A stretch of DNA of 64,000 bases from Gallionella sp. (lineage in GTDB: Bacteria > Pseudomonadota > Gammaproteobacteria > Burkholderiales > Gallionellaceae), in the NCBI GenBank assembly GCA_028707275.1, contig JAQTUP010000009.1, forward strand, positions 47,401 through 111,400, in the 5' to 3' direction. Below, piece after piece: positions 17,651 through 26,767 of the stretch. Each line of letters begins with the position of its first letter. Position 1 is the stretch's first letter. A model generated the notes under the pieces. That model worked only from the letters and a program-made list of their open reading frames with translations. It made no database searches and was not told the origin of the DNA. The position numbers were made by a program, and so were the translations under genes.

Positions 17651-17732
17651 TAGCGCCCGCCCTCCGGGGTGGGCGAGGATTGAAACCAATTGCTTGTTGT
17701 TTGCGGATTATTTCAGAGTGTAGCGCCCGCCC
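17651..17732 (+). CRISPR. Remnant CRISPR unit: one repeat, one spacer, one broken repeat
   Basis: A 36-base repeat (17651-17686, starting TAGCGCCCGCCC, ending GATTGAAAC, with an internal GGGCG stem) is followed by a 34-base spacer (17687-17720) and the first 12 bases of another repeat (17721-17732). Spacer length and the GATTGAAAC end are normal for a type I array. With no cas genes left it should be inert. No gene is visible in 17733-17965. Confidence 0.55.
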
Positions 17733-17965
17733 CCGAACAGACTCGTACTTCGCGAAATGCCCGGCAGGACAATTTGTCTTACAAAGGCTTAACGATGCGC
17801 GCGTCCTGTTTCTGCCGGGTCGATTCTTCACTGACAACAAAGTGCCCAATGCCGGATGTCAGGGTGTAGAATGGATCGCAGGAAACGGTCGTGACCTGTG
17901 CCAGAGGCAGAATTTATACACAAATCTCGGACCTGACATGATCCATTCTGGTTTGAGGACTACAA

Positions 17966-18532
17966 ATGAAATTCATATTTCGGGCATTACTGGCCACTTT
18001 GTTGTTTCTACCCTTCGTGACATGGGCTGACACGGCCAGAGCTCCCCATGATTATGTGATCGATGTAAGTGGCGGAAAATACGTTTTCGTGATGCTGGCC
18101 AACAGCGGTTTTTCCCCGTTAGACGCAGGCGCTCCCGATGATGTCGGTGTGATTGATGCTGACGAGGAAATTCGAAAATCCTACAAAAATTCAGGTCTAT
18201 ACCTGGCCGGTCAGACCTTGCCGCTGTGGACTATTTCCTGGTACAGCTTCACGGTGTACCCTTCCGCAGATGGTGATCATCTGGTGCGAATCGGTCCCTG
18301 GGCATCCTCGGCGGAGCAGTTGGCACTGGCCTTTTACTCCGGGGGCGTGGAGATAAAAAAATATCTCATCCGGGATTTGGTGAAGGATCAGTCTCGTCTT
18401 CATCACACGGTCAGTCATTTCTTCTGGATGTCCGAACACCGCTATGATGAGAAAAATCAGCTTTTTCACCTGAAAACTGTGGAGGGTGTGAGTTACAAGT
18501 TCTCTGTCATGACAGGTGAAATCGTTCCGTGA
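17966..18532 (+). CDS. Exported protein of unknown function, first gene of a six-gene envelope operon
   Basis: The protein has 188 residues. A clear signal peptide, MKFIFRALLATLLFLPFVTWA, is followed by mature sequence from DTARAPHDY. The body contains KYVFVMLANSG, LPLWTISWYSF, LVRIGPWAS and HHTVSHFFWMS, which looks like a beta-rich periplasmic domain. I do not recognise the family. Five further genes follow on the same strand with gaps of 60 bases or less or with overlaps, so it probably heads a transcript whose promoter lies in 17733-17965. It follows the CRISPR remnant and may mark the right border of the mobile island. Confidence 0.75.
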   Translation: MKFIFRALLATLLFLPFVTWADTARAPHDYVIDVSGGKYVFVMLANSGFSPLDAGAPDDVGVIDADEEIRKSYKNSGLYLAGQTLPLWTISWYSFTVYPSADGDHLVRIGPWASSAEQLALAFYSGGVEIKKYLIRDLVKDQSRLHHTVSHFFWMSEHRYDEKNQLFHLKTVEGVSYKFSVMTGEIVP

Positions 18533-18539
18533 GTTCGCC

Positions 18540-18926
18540 ATGAAACTGCATATCAAACCCAGCCGATCCGCTTCAAAAATCGCCCTTGTCGTTTCGATGT
18601 GCCTGATTGTGTTCGGAACCGGTTTTTTAGTGCTGGTGGGAAATGTACTCGCCGAAAATCAGGCACCCATGCTCGTTCATGTCGGCTTCTATTTGTTCAT
18701 GGCGTTTTGGCTCGGCACGGCCATCAGCATAGCGGTGTATCATGCCAGGAACATCCGGAGTGGTCAGGGCAGCAATCTGTTTGAGGTGGACGGCATTGCG
18801 GAACAAGCCGCCTGTTCTGGCCCGGCGCAAAAACTTAAGGACCTGAATGAGTTAAAACAGGACGGCTTGATCAGCGAAGCCGAGTTCCAGCTCAAACGAG
18901 CAGAAATCATGGCAGAACACTGGTAA
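18540..18926 (+). CDS. Small membrane protein with a C-terminal SHOCT-like motif
   Basis: The protein has 128 residues from the ATG at 18540, 7 bases after the previous stop; a GTG at 18516 would overlap that gene. Two membrane segments (about 13-38 and 47-68) are followed by a soluble tail ending with KLKDLNELKQDGLISEAEFQ, the short helical pair called SHOCT. SHOCT motifs are probable oligomerisation or nucleic-acid-binding modules and often end membrane proteins. The precise job is unknown; the position ties it to the surrounding exported proteins. Confidence 0.75.
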   Translation: MKLHIKPSRSASKIALVVSMCLIVFGTGFLVLVGNVLAENQAPMLVHVGFYLFMAFWLGTAISIAVYHARNIRSGQGSNLFEVDGIAEQAACSGPAQKLKDLNELKQDGLISEAEFQLKRAEIMAEHW

Positions 18927-18985
18927 ACCTGTGCCGCATGCCGGAATGATTTGAACAGCATCAGCCGCAGAAGACGGGAGGGTGT

Positions 18986-20341
18986 ATGCAACGATACCGC
19001 AATCATGGCTTGTTTCACGAGCAGGCACGGATGCGCCCCTTTTTTTATGAGCGCCCCTTTTCGATACTGCTCGTCTGCCTGCTTCCGTTTCAACAGGCGC
19101 ATGCGGGCGATGTTCCCGAGGCGAGCGGCCCCGAGTGCGTGATGTGGTGCGGCAACGGTTCTGATGCTTCCGATAATACCGGCGGGAGTGAAAATAACAG
19201 CAGCGAAGGCAGCAATTTCTGGCAGAACCTCGAAGAGCGCGCCCGTGTGGCGGCCGAGCGGCGCCGCACAGAAGGCGTGGCATTGAACGCGCAGGGCAAT
19301 ACCGCTTACAGCAAACGCAGCTGGGTCGACGCTCTGCGCCTTTATCGCCAGGCGTTACAGAGAATTCCCGGCGATCTGGTGATCCTTCAAAATATAAAGA
19401 ACGCCGAGATTGAAATCTCCCGCGAGGGGGCAGAAAAGAAGCGACAGGACGACGAAAACAAACGGCTGGAAGAACAAAGGCGAGAGCAGGCGGAATATCG
19501 CAAGCGCATGGGAAAGTTAGTCGGCATGATGCCTGAGCCTGACCGGAAAGTGCTCGCTCGTAACCCCGTTCCCTTGCCCGGATTCACCGGTGAAAACTGG
19601 AAGGCTTATCAGCAGGCGCAGTCGACAGTCGATCAGCTTTACGCACGGCTGAACAGGGAAGGCGCACTTTCCGATGCGGATTCCACCGCCTTTTATGCCG
19701 CGCTGCGACGCCGTAACGCGCTGTGGAGTGACGCCGCAGATCAGCCGCTGGATGCTGCCGAGCGTGACCGTTTGCGATTGTCGCTGCCTGTCATTATCAA
19801 CAAGGCGCGCCTGAGTCTTTCCGCCATGATGGGCGGCACTCAGGCTGACGGCAAGCCCAATGCGGCACAGCCCGATCGCCGCGTCAGTAGCGCCGACAGA
19901 AATTCTCCCGATGACGCGATCACGAATGCCTTTGTCGCCGACTTCTTCTCGGACAAGATTGTCGAGGTTTCCGAGTCCGCCGTGGGCGATGCGGTCGAGG
20001 GTGCACACGGGGAACTGATGAAAGACCGGTTCGAGAAATTGCTCGGTTTGGGCAAGGTTGCCACCAGGGCGGCTGAAGGCGACATGCCAGGAGCGGGCGC
20101 CGAGAGCGTGGATTTCATCATTTCGCGGATGCCAGAACCGATGACGCCCCATGCCGAATTTGCCGTAGAAGGCGGGCGCATGTATTCCAATCTGGTTTAT
20201 CAGGCGCTGAACCGTTTCATGGTGGATGCCATGAAGGTCGCGGGCGGGAATTTTGATGCCGAAGCATTTTTGCAGCGTTTCGAGGCAAGCCTGACGCCTG
20301 AGCAGAAAGGGGTTAAAAAATGGATACAGTTCGGCGAATGA
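18986..20341 (+). CDS. Exported coiled-coil/TPR-like protein of unknown function
   Basis: The protein has 451 residues. The start at 18986 is preceded by GGGAGG. A hydrophobic segment FSILLVCLLPFQQAHA (near 25-40) should act as a signal sequence; a shorter start at 19031 is possible. Then come a low-complexity stretch (GSDASDNTGGSENNSSEGSN), a TPR-like pair (GVALNAQGNTAYSKRSWVDA), a charged helix rich in Glu, Lys and Arg (about 135-175), and mostly helical sequence to the end. No enzyme motif is visible. The stop codon overlaps the next gene by 22 bases, indicating translational coupling. I do not recognise a family. Confidence 0.72.
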   Translation: MQRYRNHGLFHEQARMRPFFYERPFSILLVCLLPFQQAHAGDVPEASGPECVMWCGNGSDASDNTGGSENNSSEGSNFWQNLEERARVAAERRRTEGVALNAQGNTAYSKRSWVDALRLYRQALQRIPGDLVILQNIKNAEIEISREGAEKKRQDDENKRLEEQRREQAEYRKRMGKLVGMMPEPDRKVLARNPVPLPGFTGENWKAYQQAQSTVDQLYARLNREGALSDADSTAFYAALRRRNALWSDAADQPLDAAERDRLRLSLPVIINKARLSLSAMMGGTQADGKPNAAQPDRRVSSADRNSPDDAITNAFVADFFSDKIVEVSESAVGDAVEGAHGELMKDRFEKLLGLGKVATRAAEGDMPGAGAESVDFIISRMPEPMTPHAEFAVEGGRMYSNLVYQALNRFMVDAMKVAGGNFDAEAFLQRFEASLTPEQKGVKKWIQFGE

Positions 20342-23289
20342 GGCGATGTGCTGCCGTCATGATCCTGTTGCTGGCCATATGCAGCGACGCTGCGGCAGTC
20401 ACCCGTCGCAAGGCTGCGGCGCTGCCCGTTGCAGTCGGGTTGAATATCTTCAAACAAGCCACGTTTTTACTGCCGGAAGGCGCCAGCCTCTCGACGCACT
20501 GGGTGCTGCCGCCCACGGAAAATACCCGGACAGACGCAAAACTGAGCGTGGATGCCGAGGGCGCGCCACTCATCAGCTATGCCGATCATTATCTGTTGTC
20601 GCCCACGAAAGAATATCTGGTTGCACTGCAAGGCAATATCACCGGCATGACCCGGCTTGCCAACGGTGTGCTGCTGCTGGCCGTCGGCAGCGATATCGGC
20701 ATCCTGGCAAAGCCAAAACAGGCCGCGCGCGACAAGGAAGGCGTCCCCCTCACCGGATTTCAGCCGCTGGCGACCGTGCCGCTGGACAAGATAGAGGTCT
20801 TGTCCGGCGCCGGGATTTCGGCGTATATCGCAGGACACGATCCGCTTGCCCGGAACTACGCGGTCTACCTGCTCAAACCTGTTCCCGGCGCGGGACTTGA
20901 ACATCTGGAATTGCTGTATGAGTCCTCCAATAAGATCACTGCCGTGACGGGAAATGATGAAGCGACCTTTGTCGCCGTCGGCAACAAAGTGTTGCGCATC
21001 CCCCGAAATGAGGGGGACGTGACAACGGTTTATACCCACCCGTCCGACACGGTGTCGGGGCTGGCGCTCATCCCTGGCGGATTGCTTGTCAGCACGGGGC
21101 GTGAACTGGTGCTGACAGGACAGAACGGGACGATGGAAATCATGCGTTCTTCCGGACATGACATCGTCATGAGCGGCAAGAGGCTCTACATACTGTTTCA
21201 GAATTCTCTGGGCGTGCTGGCCGTGGATAATCTGGACGAGCTGAGACGGTTCAATCTGGCCGTGCGCCCGGTCACGCAGGGGCCCCCTCCGCTGCTGGTC
21301 AAATCCGTGCGCTTCTTTGAAAGCGGCCCGCCGCCCTATATAAACCCGATATTCGCCGACAGCTTCGAGCGTTCAAACGTGCGCCGCATCGTCGCGCAAC
21401 TGGATTTTCGTTCCTCTTTGCCCGCCGGAAAACAGGCCAAGCCACGCAAGGCAGAACCGCACAACGTCACGTTAAGCTGGTATGAGCCCACTGGCGGACA
21501 GTTAATGAGCTCGACCCATCATATTGTTTTAAATGAAAAAAATGGAATGGATCAGTTGCTCGCTCCGATCGGGCAAGAACTGGATCGGGGCGGCTATCCG
21601 CTGCGTCGCCGTGGCGAGGGCGGTGTCACCTATAAAGTTGGCAAGGATGGTCTGGGCATGCGCTATCCCGGCCGTTACCGGATGCAGGTTCAGGTGGATG
21701 GCATTCCGGCGGGTGAATGGTATTTCACGCTCACGGGACCGGCGAAACCATTTGAAGCCATTTTCTATGACGATATTGCCATGCTCGAATCGCTGATTAC
21801 TCAGGGGTTGAGTCCAGATTACAAGGATGAGGATGGCGATCCGCTGCTGAATGTGGCCGTAAAATTTGGCTCGACGCGCGCCGTAAAACTGCTGATGGAC
21901 AAGGGCGCAAATCCTAACCAGACCGACAACGAAGGTAAAACTGCGCTGGCCGATTGCAGTAACTGGCTTACGCAGGACTGGCGGCCCAAGGCCGAATTGC
22001 TGGTGCTGCACGGCGCCGATGTCAACGCTTTGATCGGCAAGGATAAAATCCCGCTGATTCACACCACCAGTTTCAAACCGGAATACACCACATTTTTGCT
22101 GAATCACGGGGTGAGCATCAACACGCTGGAGCCGCGTACCCGGCGCAATGTGCAAGATGTGATGGCTGACTCCTTCACGTGTTCGGACGAGCTGATTTCA
22201 GCCTTGCTGCAACATGGAGGAAATCTGAATACGGTATCGGAGGTATATCCCCGGATGTCGCCGTTGGGTCGCGCTATCTCCAGCAACAATTACAATTGCA
22301 CAGCGCTGTTGCTGGGCAAGGGCGCATCGCTTTTTGCGAGTGTACAACGTGAATCCAATCGCCCCGAAAGCTCCGCACTTTATGTCGCGCTAAAAGAAAT
22401 GTCGGATAACGCAGATTTCAAGGATACAGAGCGCGCAGTGGCAGCCCGGCGCATCGTTCGCTTATTGGTGGACAAGGGCGCTGCCCTGAAACCCGGCAAA
22501 AAACTGTCTCAGTTCCGGGGCGAAGCAAAGTGCTCGATCTATGACAGCGCCTGCAACAACCGGCAATTTGAACGCCAGATATCGTTGTCACAGGGCGAAG
22601 GACGTCTGATGTTCCGGGGAGACGCCCCTTCATTCTTTGATGAAGCCACGCTGACTCGCACTCTGTCACAGGACGATGCAGCCCTCGATGAAGCCGATAA
22701 TTCCGTTGACCCTTTTATTCGCGAACTTGCCCTGCGCAGCCACTTGGACAGAGTGCGTGAACTGGCCTCTTCGGCTTCGGACAAGTACGAACTGAATGAT
22801 GCCAACGACCACTGCAAAAAAGCATTCAAACTTGCCGAAAGCGCTTACTCCGCGCTGCAAGCGGACATGACGCCGGGAATTCGTGACGGCAAACCCTTTA
22901 TCGGCCTCAAACTGCTGGCAAGAGCGGAGGGGGGCGCCTATGTCCAGAATGTCGTGGCAGGAGAAGTCGCCGCGCAGCAGGGTATCCGGCAAGGCGACAT
23001 CATTCTCGCTGTCAACACGCGCAAGATAGCCAAAGCGGATGAAGTGGCCTTGGCGCTGCCCGCAGCAGGAACTTCGGTGAGGCTGACACTGCTGCGTGAT
23101 GAATCCATGAAAACACCCGAGCTTCTGCTTTCCTGCGGGCTGCTGGAGCAGGAGCTGAATGAACGAGATCTGGCAGAAATGAATCTGTCGCGCTGGCTGT
23201 CAGCCAATCCGGGAGCATCGGATACCGCATCGGTGCGCGCCTTGCTGAACAGGCAGGATATTTTTTCAGACGCCTTAAAGCGGCGCTGA
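20320..23289 (+). CDS. Large exported protein with ankyrin repeats and a C-terminal PDZ domain
   Basis: The protein has 989 residues. The N-terminal MILLLAICSDAAAV core is a signal sequence (cleavage near 30). Residues 40-330 are beta-rich with recurring short strands, propeller-like, and 340-480 look like an Ig-type or beta-sandwich region. Ankyrin repeats follow at about 500-720 (for example DGDPLLNVAVKFGSTRAVK, then LLMDKGANPNQTDNEGKTAL). The C-terminal PDZ-like domain spans about 865-925 (AYVQNVVAGEVAAQQGIRQG, then DIILAVN), followed by a short helical tail. Both modules bind peptides or proteins, so it is likely a scaffold in the periplasm or outer envelope. No catalytic residues were recognised. 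This is the largest gene of the operon. Confidence 0.8.
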   Translation: MDTVRRMRRCAAVMILLLAICSDAAAVTRRKAAALPVAVGLNIFKQATFLLPEGASLSTHWVLPPTENTRTDAKLSVDAEGAPLISYADHYLLSPTKEYLVALQGNITGMTRLANGVLLLAVGSDIGILAKPKQAARDKEGVPLTGFQPLATVPLDKIEVLSGAGISAYIAGHDPLARNYAVYLLKPVPGAGLEHLELLYESSNKITAVTGNDEATFVAVGNKVLRIPRNEGDVTTVYTHPSDTVSGLALIPGGLLVSTGRELVLTGQNGTMEIMRSSGHDIVMSGKRLYILFQNSLGVLAVDNLDELRRFNLAVRPVTQGPPPLLVKSVRFFESGPPPYINPIFADSFERSNVRRIVAQLDFRSSLPAGKQAKPRKAEPHNVTLSWYEPTGGQLMSSTHHIVLNEKNGMDQLLAPIGQELDRGGYPLRRRGEGGVTYKVGKDGLGMRYPGRYRMQVQVDGIPAGEWYFTLTGPAKPFEAIFYDDIAMLESLITQGLSPDYKDEDGDPLLNVAVKFGSTRAVKLLMDKGANPNQTDNEGKTALADCSNWLTQDWRPKAELLVLHGADVNALIGKDKIPLIHTTSFKPEYTTFLLNHGVSINTLEPRTRRNVQDVMADSFTCSDELISALLQHGGNLNTVSEVYPRMSPLGRAISSNNYNCTALLLGKGASLFASVQRESNRPESSALYVALKEMSDNADFKDTERAVAARRIVRLLVDKGAALKPGKKLSQFRGEAKCSIYDSACNNRQFERQISLSQGEGRLMFRGDAPSFFDEATLTRTLSQDDAALDEADNSVDPFIRELALRSHLDRVRELASSASDKYELNDANDHCKKAFKLAESAYSALQADMTPGIRDGKPFIGLKLLARAEGGAYVQNVVAGEVAAQQGIRQGDIILAVNTRKIAKADEVALALPAAGTSVRLTLLRDESMKTPELLLSCGLLEQELNERDLAEMNLSRWLSANPGASDTASVRALLNRQDIFSDALKRR

Positions 23290-23295
23290 GGGGGC

Positions 23296-23781
23296 ATGAT
23301 GATTCGTTACCTCCGATACGCGCGCACCAAATCTCTCAGGCACTTCGCGTTTGCCAGCTGCTGGCTGGGCATGCTGCTGTTTACCATTCAGATTGCCATA
23401 CCGGCAGAGCAAAACGCTATGGGTTTTGCCTATCAGGAGACAATGGAGAATGCAGGATCTAAATCCGCAGGCGTGCGCGGCCAGCTCACCTTCAACGGAT
23501 TTCCGGTCTTAGGTTTTCGCAGCCAGCAGCTCAGAACGCCGATAGGCTCGTATTTCTATGCCGAGTCGGAACTTTTATGGGAACCGCAAGGCTGGTTTCC
23601 CATGGACGAAATTGCCGTAAAGGAAATCCGGATGCGCATTTCTGACCAGGACTTGCTTCGCGGCAGCTATACGGGGCCCAGGCGGAAAAATACCCCGGAA
23701 GACTGGTGTTATGCCCCTCAAATGGATACCTGGTTTGCCCCGCGTAAAATCACCGGCATCACCCGGCAACAGGACAAATAA
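23296..23781 (+). CDS. Small exported or membrane-anchored protein of unknown function
   Basis: The protein has 161 residues, starting 6 bases after the previous stop (ATGATG, so 23299 is equally possible). A basic N-terminus is followed by a hydrophobic segment, FASCWLGMLLFTIQIAIPA (about 20-38), a signal peptide or anchor. The rest is beta-rich with no known motif (VRGQLTFNGFPVLGFRSQ, SYFYAESELLWEPQGWFP). Position ties it to the ankyrin-PDZ gene and the following exported protein. Confidence 0.68.
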   Translation: MMIRYLRYARTKSLRHFAFASCWLGMLLFTIQIAIPAEQNAMGFAYQETMENAGSKSAGVRGQLTFNGFPVLGFRSQQLRTPIGSYFYAESELLWEPQGWFPMDEIAVKEIRMRISDQDLLRGSYTGPRRKNTPEDWCYAPQMDTWFAPRKITGITRQQDK

Positions 23782-23783
23782 CC

Positions 23784-24311
23784 ATGAAATCCGGGCTTGT
23801 CATGCTGTTTTTTCTTGCCGTCACAGGTGTAGCGTTGGCCGAGGAGACGCATATAAAAGCCCGCCTGTCTGCTGTTGCTCTGTATGAGGTGCCGCAAGGA
23901 TGGGCAGAGGAATTTTCCATGAATCAGGGCGATCCACAGTCTGTCATTTCGCGCGAGCTTCACGAGATACACGTACGTCTTTCCGGCGGCAAGGCCTCAC
24001 GTTATCAAACCGCCGGCGATTTTTTGACAGGTTTTGAGGCGCGCTCGATGGGAGAGCCTCCCGAAAAAATTGGATTTGTCGTGGTATCAGGCAAGCGTTC
24101 GCCTTTATACCGCAGGTCAGTGCCCGTTTCATTGCCGCCTCCGGACACTGCCGAAACGGCACGGTTTGGCGCAGAAGAGTTTTGCCTGGTGTCAGCCGGG
24201 AAAATGTTCCTCGTTCTGAGCTACTCCTATGGCGATTCCATCCCGGATCCGGATTATGACGGACATGAAGTCTGGCGAAAATTTCTCACAGACTTCCGTG
24301 TGTCGAGGTGA
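23784..24311 (+). CDS. Exported protein of unknown function, last gene of the envelope operon
   Basis: The protein has 175 residues. The signal peptide MKSGLVMLFFLAVTGVALA is predicted to be cut before EETHIK. The mature part is a mixed alpha/beta domain without a recognised motif; a late segment (LVSAGKMFLVLSYSYGDSIP) resembles surface-exposed beta strands. It starts 2 bases after the upstream stop. It is convergent with pbpC; the 116 bases between them hold no clear terminator. Confidence 0.7.
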   Translation: MKSGLVMLFFLAVTGVALAEETHIKARLSAVALYEVPQGWAEEFSMNQGDPQSVISRELHEIHVRLSGGKASRYQTAGDFLTGFEARSMGEPPEKIGFVVVSGKRSPLYRRSVPVSLPPPDTAETARFGAEEFCLVSAGKMFLVLSYSYGDSIPDPDYDGHEVWRKFLTDFRVSR

Positions 24312-24427
24312 GGGCAGGTAATACGGCGTATGAAGTTCACATTGTTGCGGACATCAAAGCTGCACTGACAATTTCTGTCCGCAATAAATCGGGAACAGGA
24401 AGACGAAATACCGGGGGGGGATACTCA

Positions 24428-26767
24428 CTATTCGCTCAATTCAAACTGCACCTCCCGCACATCAGACTGACCTTCTGCGTCCACCACACGCAACAGGTAG
24501 CGTCCTGCCTGCGCGGGGTTCCATGCAATCGCCTCGCCCGGTTTGCTGCTCCCCGCCAGCGTATCATCAACGAACCAGTGTAAGACACCGCTGCCTTTTC
24601 CCGCTTCGGCGCGCAGATAAATGGGGTCGTGTTTGCCGAGTCGCCGGATGTGGATCACCCCGCGTAAAGGTGACACGATACTGGGCGGCGATGGCGTCTG
24701 GCTCGCTTCATTGCCGCAATGAACGACAGGTGGCATGCGCAGCGCCATTCCCGCACGCTGGAACACCGCTGCCATGTCCGACGACCAATATTCGAAGATT
24801 TCCTGTTTGGTGTACGCATTCGGCTGACAGGCGACTTTTCCCGTGCGCGTGTCGATCAGCACGGGTTGATGCAAGGTGCTGGTGCGTATCGGGGATTTAC
24901 CCGCAATGAACCAGGCGGGTGATTTAGCCTGGCAAAATTCATTGGGCAGGTCGCCGCTGGCGGTACACACTTCCACGCGTTGCAAATTCTCAGGTTGGAT
25001 ATGTGCCATTTCTCCAGGGTCGAGCCGCTCTGCGCGCAAAGCGTCTATGATGCGAAAAAACAAGGGGGCTGCCGCTTCTGCGCCGATGAAGGCCGGATTG
25101 CTGGTGCCGTCGAAATTACCCACCCAAACCACCAGCACATATCGCCCGAACACCCCCGCCGTCCACGCATCGCGAAACCCCCAGGAGGTACCCGTCTTCC
25201 ATGAAACAGCGGGACGCGCAGGCGAGTAGGTGTCGGGGCGCGGGGTCTGTTTCAACATATCCAGTGTGATGTAAGCTGCCGCTGCACTCATCAGCGCCAG
25301 CGGCTTATCTGGTGCTTTATGCGGATCTGCCACATAACGCAGCGCTCGCCACTCACCCCGATTCGCCAGCATCGCGTTAAGCTGCGCCAATTCTTCCATC
25401 GTCACTTCGCCCCCACCCAGTGCCAGAGCCAGACCATAGTGCGCTTCCGATTCCAGTTTTTGCACACCCGCCAGTTTGAGGAACTCGTACAGACTCGGTC
25501 GGCTCAGACGGGAGGCCAGTTCGACGGCGGGTACGTTGCGACTGCGGATCAGCGCGTCCTGTGCCGAAATCGGGCCCGCAAACCGGCCATCGAAATTCTC
25601 GGGTGAATAGGCGCCATAGCTGGTCGGGGCATCTTTTAATATGCTCGCCGAATGGATCAGCCCTTGATCCAGCGCCAGGCCGTAGATGAAGGGCTTGAGC
25701 GTTGATCCAGGCGAACGCTTGCCCTGCGTGCCGTTGACCTGCCCGTCTATCAATACATTCTGATAATCCGCCGACCCGACTAAGGCTTTCACTTGCATGG
25801 TTGAAGCATCCACCAGCAAAGCCGAGGCATTGTGAATCCCCGCATCGGCGCGCGATTTCACATACTCGATTAACACTCGCTCCAGTACTGACTGGGTGGG
25901 CATATCCACGCTGGCAGTGACCACGCGATCACGATTTTTTCGCAACAGGTAATCCACCAGATGTGGGGCATGAAAGGGCAGATTGGCACGCGAGGCGAAC
26001 GACATTTGTAAGGCTGAGGGTTGGGCAAAACGCGCTTGTTCCGGGAATTTTTCAACCCAGGCCGTTGCCAGGCGCGCTCGTGCTGCCTGCAACTCGCCAG
26101 ACTGTACGCTGTTCTCGCCACGCGCTAAGCGCTTGCGCGGATTTTGCGGGATGACAGCGAGATTCAATGCTTCCACCACGTTAAGTGCGCGCGCGGGTTT
26201 ATGCAGATAGATCAGACTCGCCGCGCCCACGCCCTCGATGTTGCCGCCGAAGGGCGCGTAGTTAAGATAGGCCTCCAGAATGTCGTGCTTGCTGTAACGA
26301 AGCTCCAGCCACAACGCAGCTCCCGCTTGTTGCAATTTACCGCTCACGCTGCGGCTGTCTATGCCATAGATGCGCCGTGCCAACTGCATGGTCAGCGTCG
26401 AGCCGCCGATACGTCGCGAGCCTGTGGCAGTAGACGCGGCAGCTCGCAACAATGCCACGGGGTTCACGCCGGGATGCCAATAGAACCAGCGATCCTCATA
26501 CAGCATCACCGCCAGTTGCATCTGTGGCGAGACGTCATCCAGCGCAGTCCACAAGCGGTATTGTTCGTCGCGTGCCAGGGTCAGGCGCAACAATTCGCCA
26601 CTGGCCGCGACGACACTGCGCGAGGTCGGCGCCAGGTCGGACAAAGCAGGCTTGGGCAGCACGCGCAACAGTAACATCGTGCATAGCAGGCCGAACACCC
26701 ACCATCCTTTGCGTATGCCCCTCAGCCTGTGACCAGCAGTCAGAACGATGACCTTTAACCCTTTCAT
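24428..26767 (-). CDS. pbpC: Penicillin-binding protein 1C (bifunctional peptidoglycan synthase)
   Basis: The protein has 779 residues. An N-terminal membrane segment (about 20-38) is followed by the GT51 transglycosylase domain with Glu in LYEDRWFYWHPGVNP and GGSTLTMQLARRIYG. The transpeptidase domain has Ser and Lys in SPGSTLKPFIYG, SRNVPAVEL (S-x-N) and KTGTSWGFRDAW. The C-terminal 90 residues form the BiPBP_C beta domain. It polymerises and may crosslink peptidoglycan on the periplasmic side. Its start overlaps the stop of the upstream alpha-2-macroglobulin gene by 4 bases, the classic yfhM-pbpC pair. Confidence 0.95.
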   Translation of the reverse strand: MKGLKVIVLTAGHRLRGIRKGWWVFGLLCTMLLLRVLPKPALSDLAPTSRSVVAASGELLRLTLARDEQYRLWTALDDVSPQMQLAVMLYEDRWFYWHPGVNPVALLRAAASTATGSRRIGGSTLTMQLARRIYGIDSRSVSGKLQQAGAALWLELRYSKHDILEAYLNYAPFGGNIEGVGAASLIYLHKPARALNVVEALNLAVIPQNPRKRLARGENSVQSGELQAARARLATAWVEKFPEQARFAQPSALQMSFASRANLPFHAPHLVDYLLRKNRDRVVTASVDMPTQSVLERVLIEYVKSRADAGIHNASALLVDASTMQVKALVGSADYQNVLIDGQVNGTQGKRSPGSTLKPFIYGLALDQGLIHSASILKDAPTSYGAYSPENFDGRFAGPISAQDALIRSRNVPAVELASRLSRPSLYEFLKLAGVQKLESEAHYGLALALGGGEVTMEELAQLNAMLANRGEWRALRYVADPHKAPDKPLALMSAAAAYITLDMLKQTPRPDTYSPARPAVSWKTGTSWGFRDAWTAGVFGRYVLVVWVGNFDGTSNPAFIGAEAAAPLFFRIIDALRAERLDPGEMAHIQPENLQRVEVCTASGDLPNEFCQAKSPAWFIAGKSPIRTSTLHQPVLIDTRTGKVACQPNAYTKQEIFEYWSSDMAAVFQRAGMALRMPPVVHCGNEASQTPSPPSIVSPLRGVIHIRRLGKHDPIYLRAEAGKGSGVLHWFVDDTLAGSSKPGEAIAWNPAQAGRYLLRVVDAEGQSDVREVQFELSE

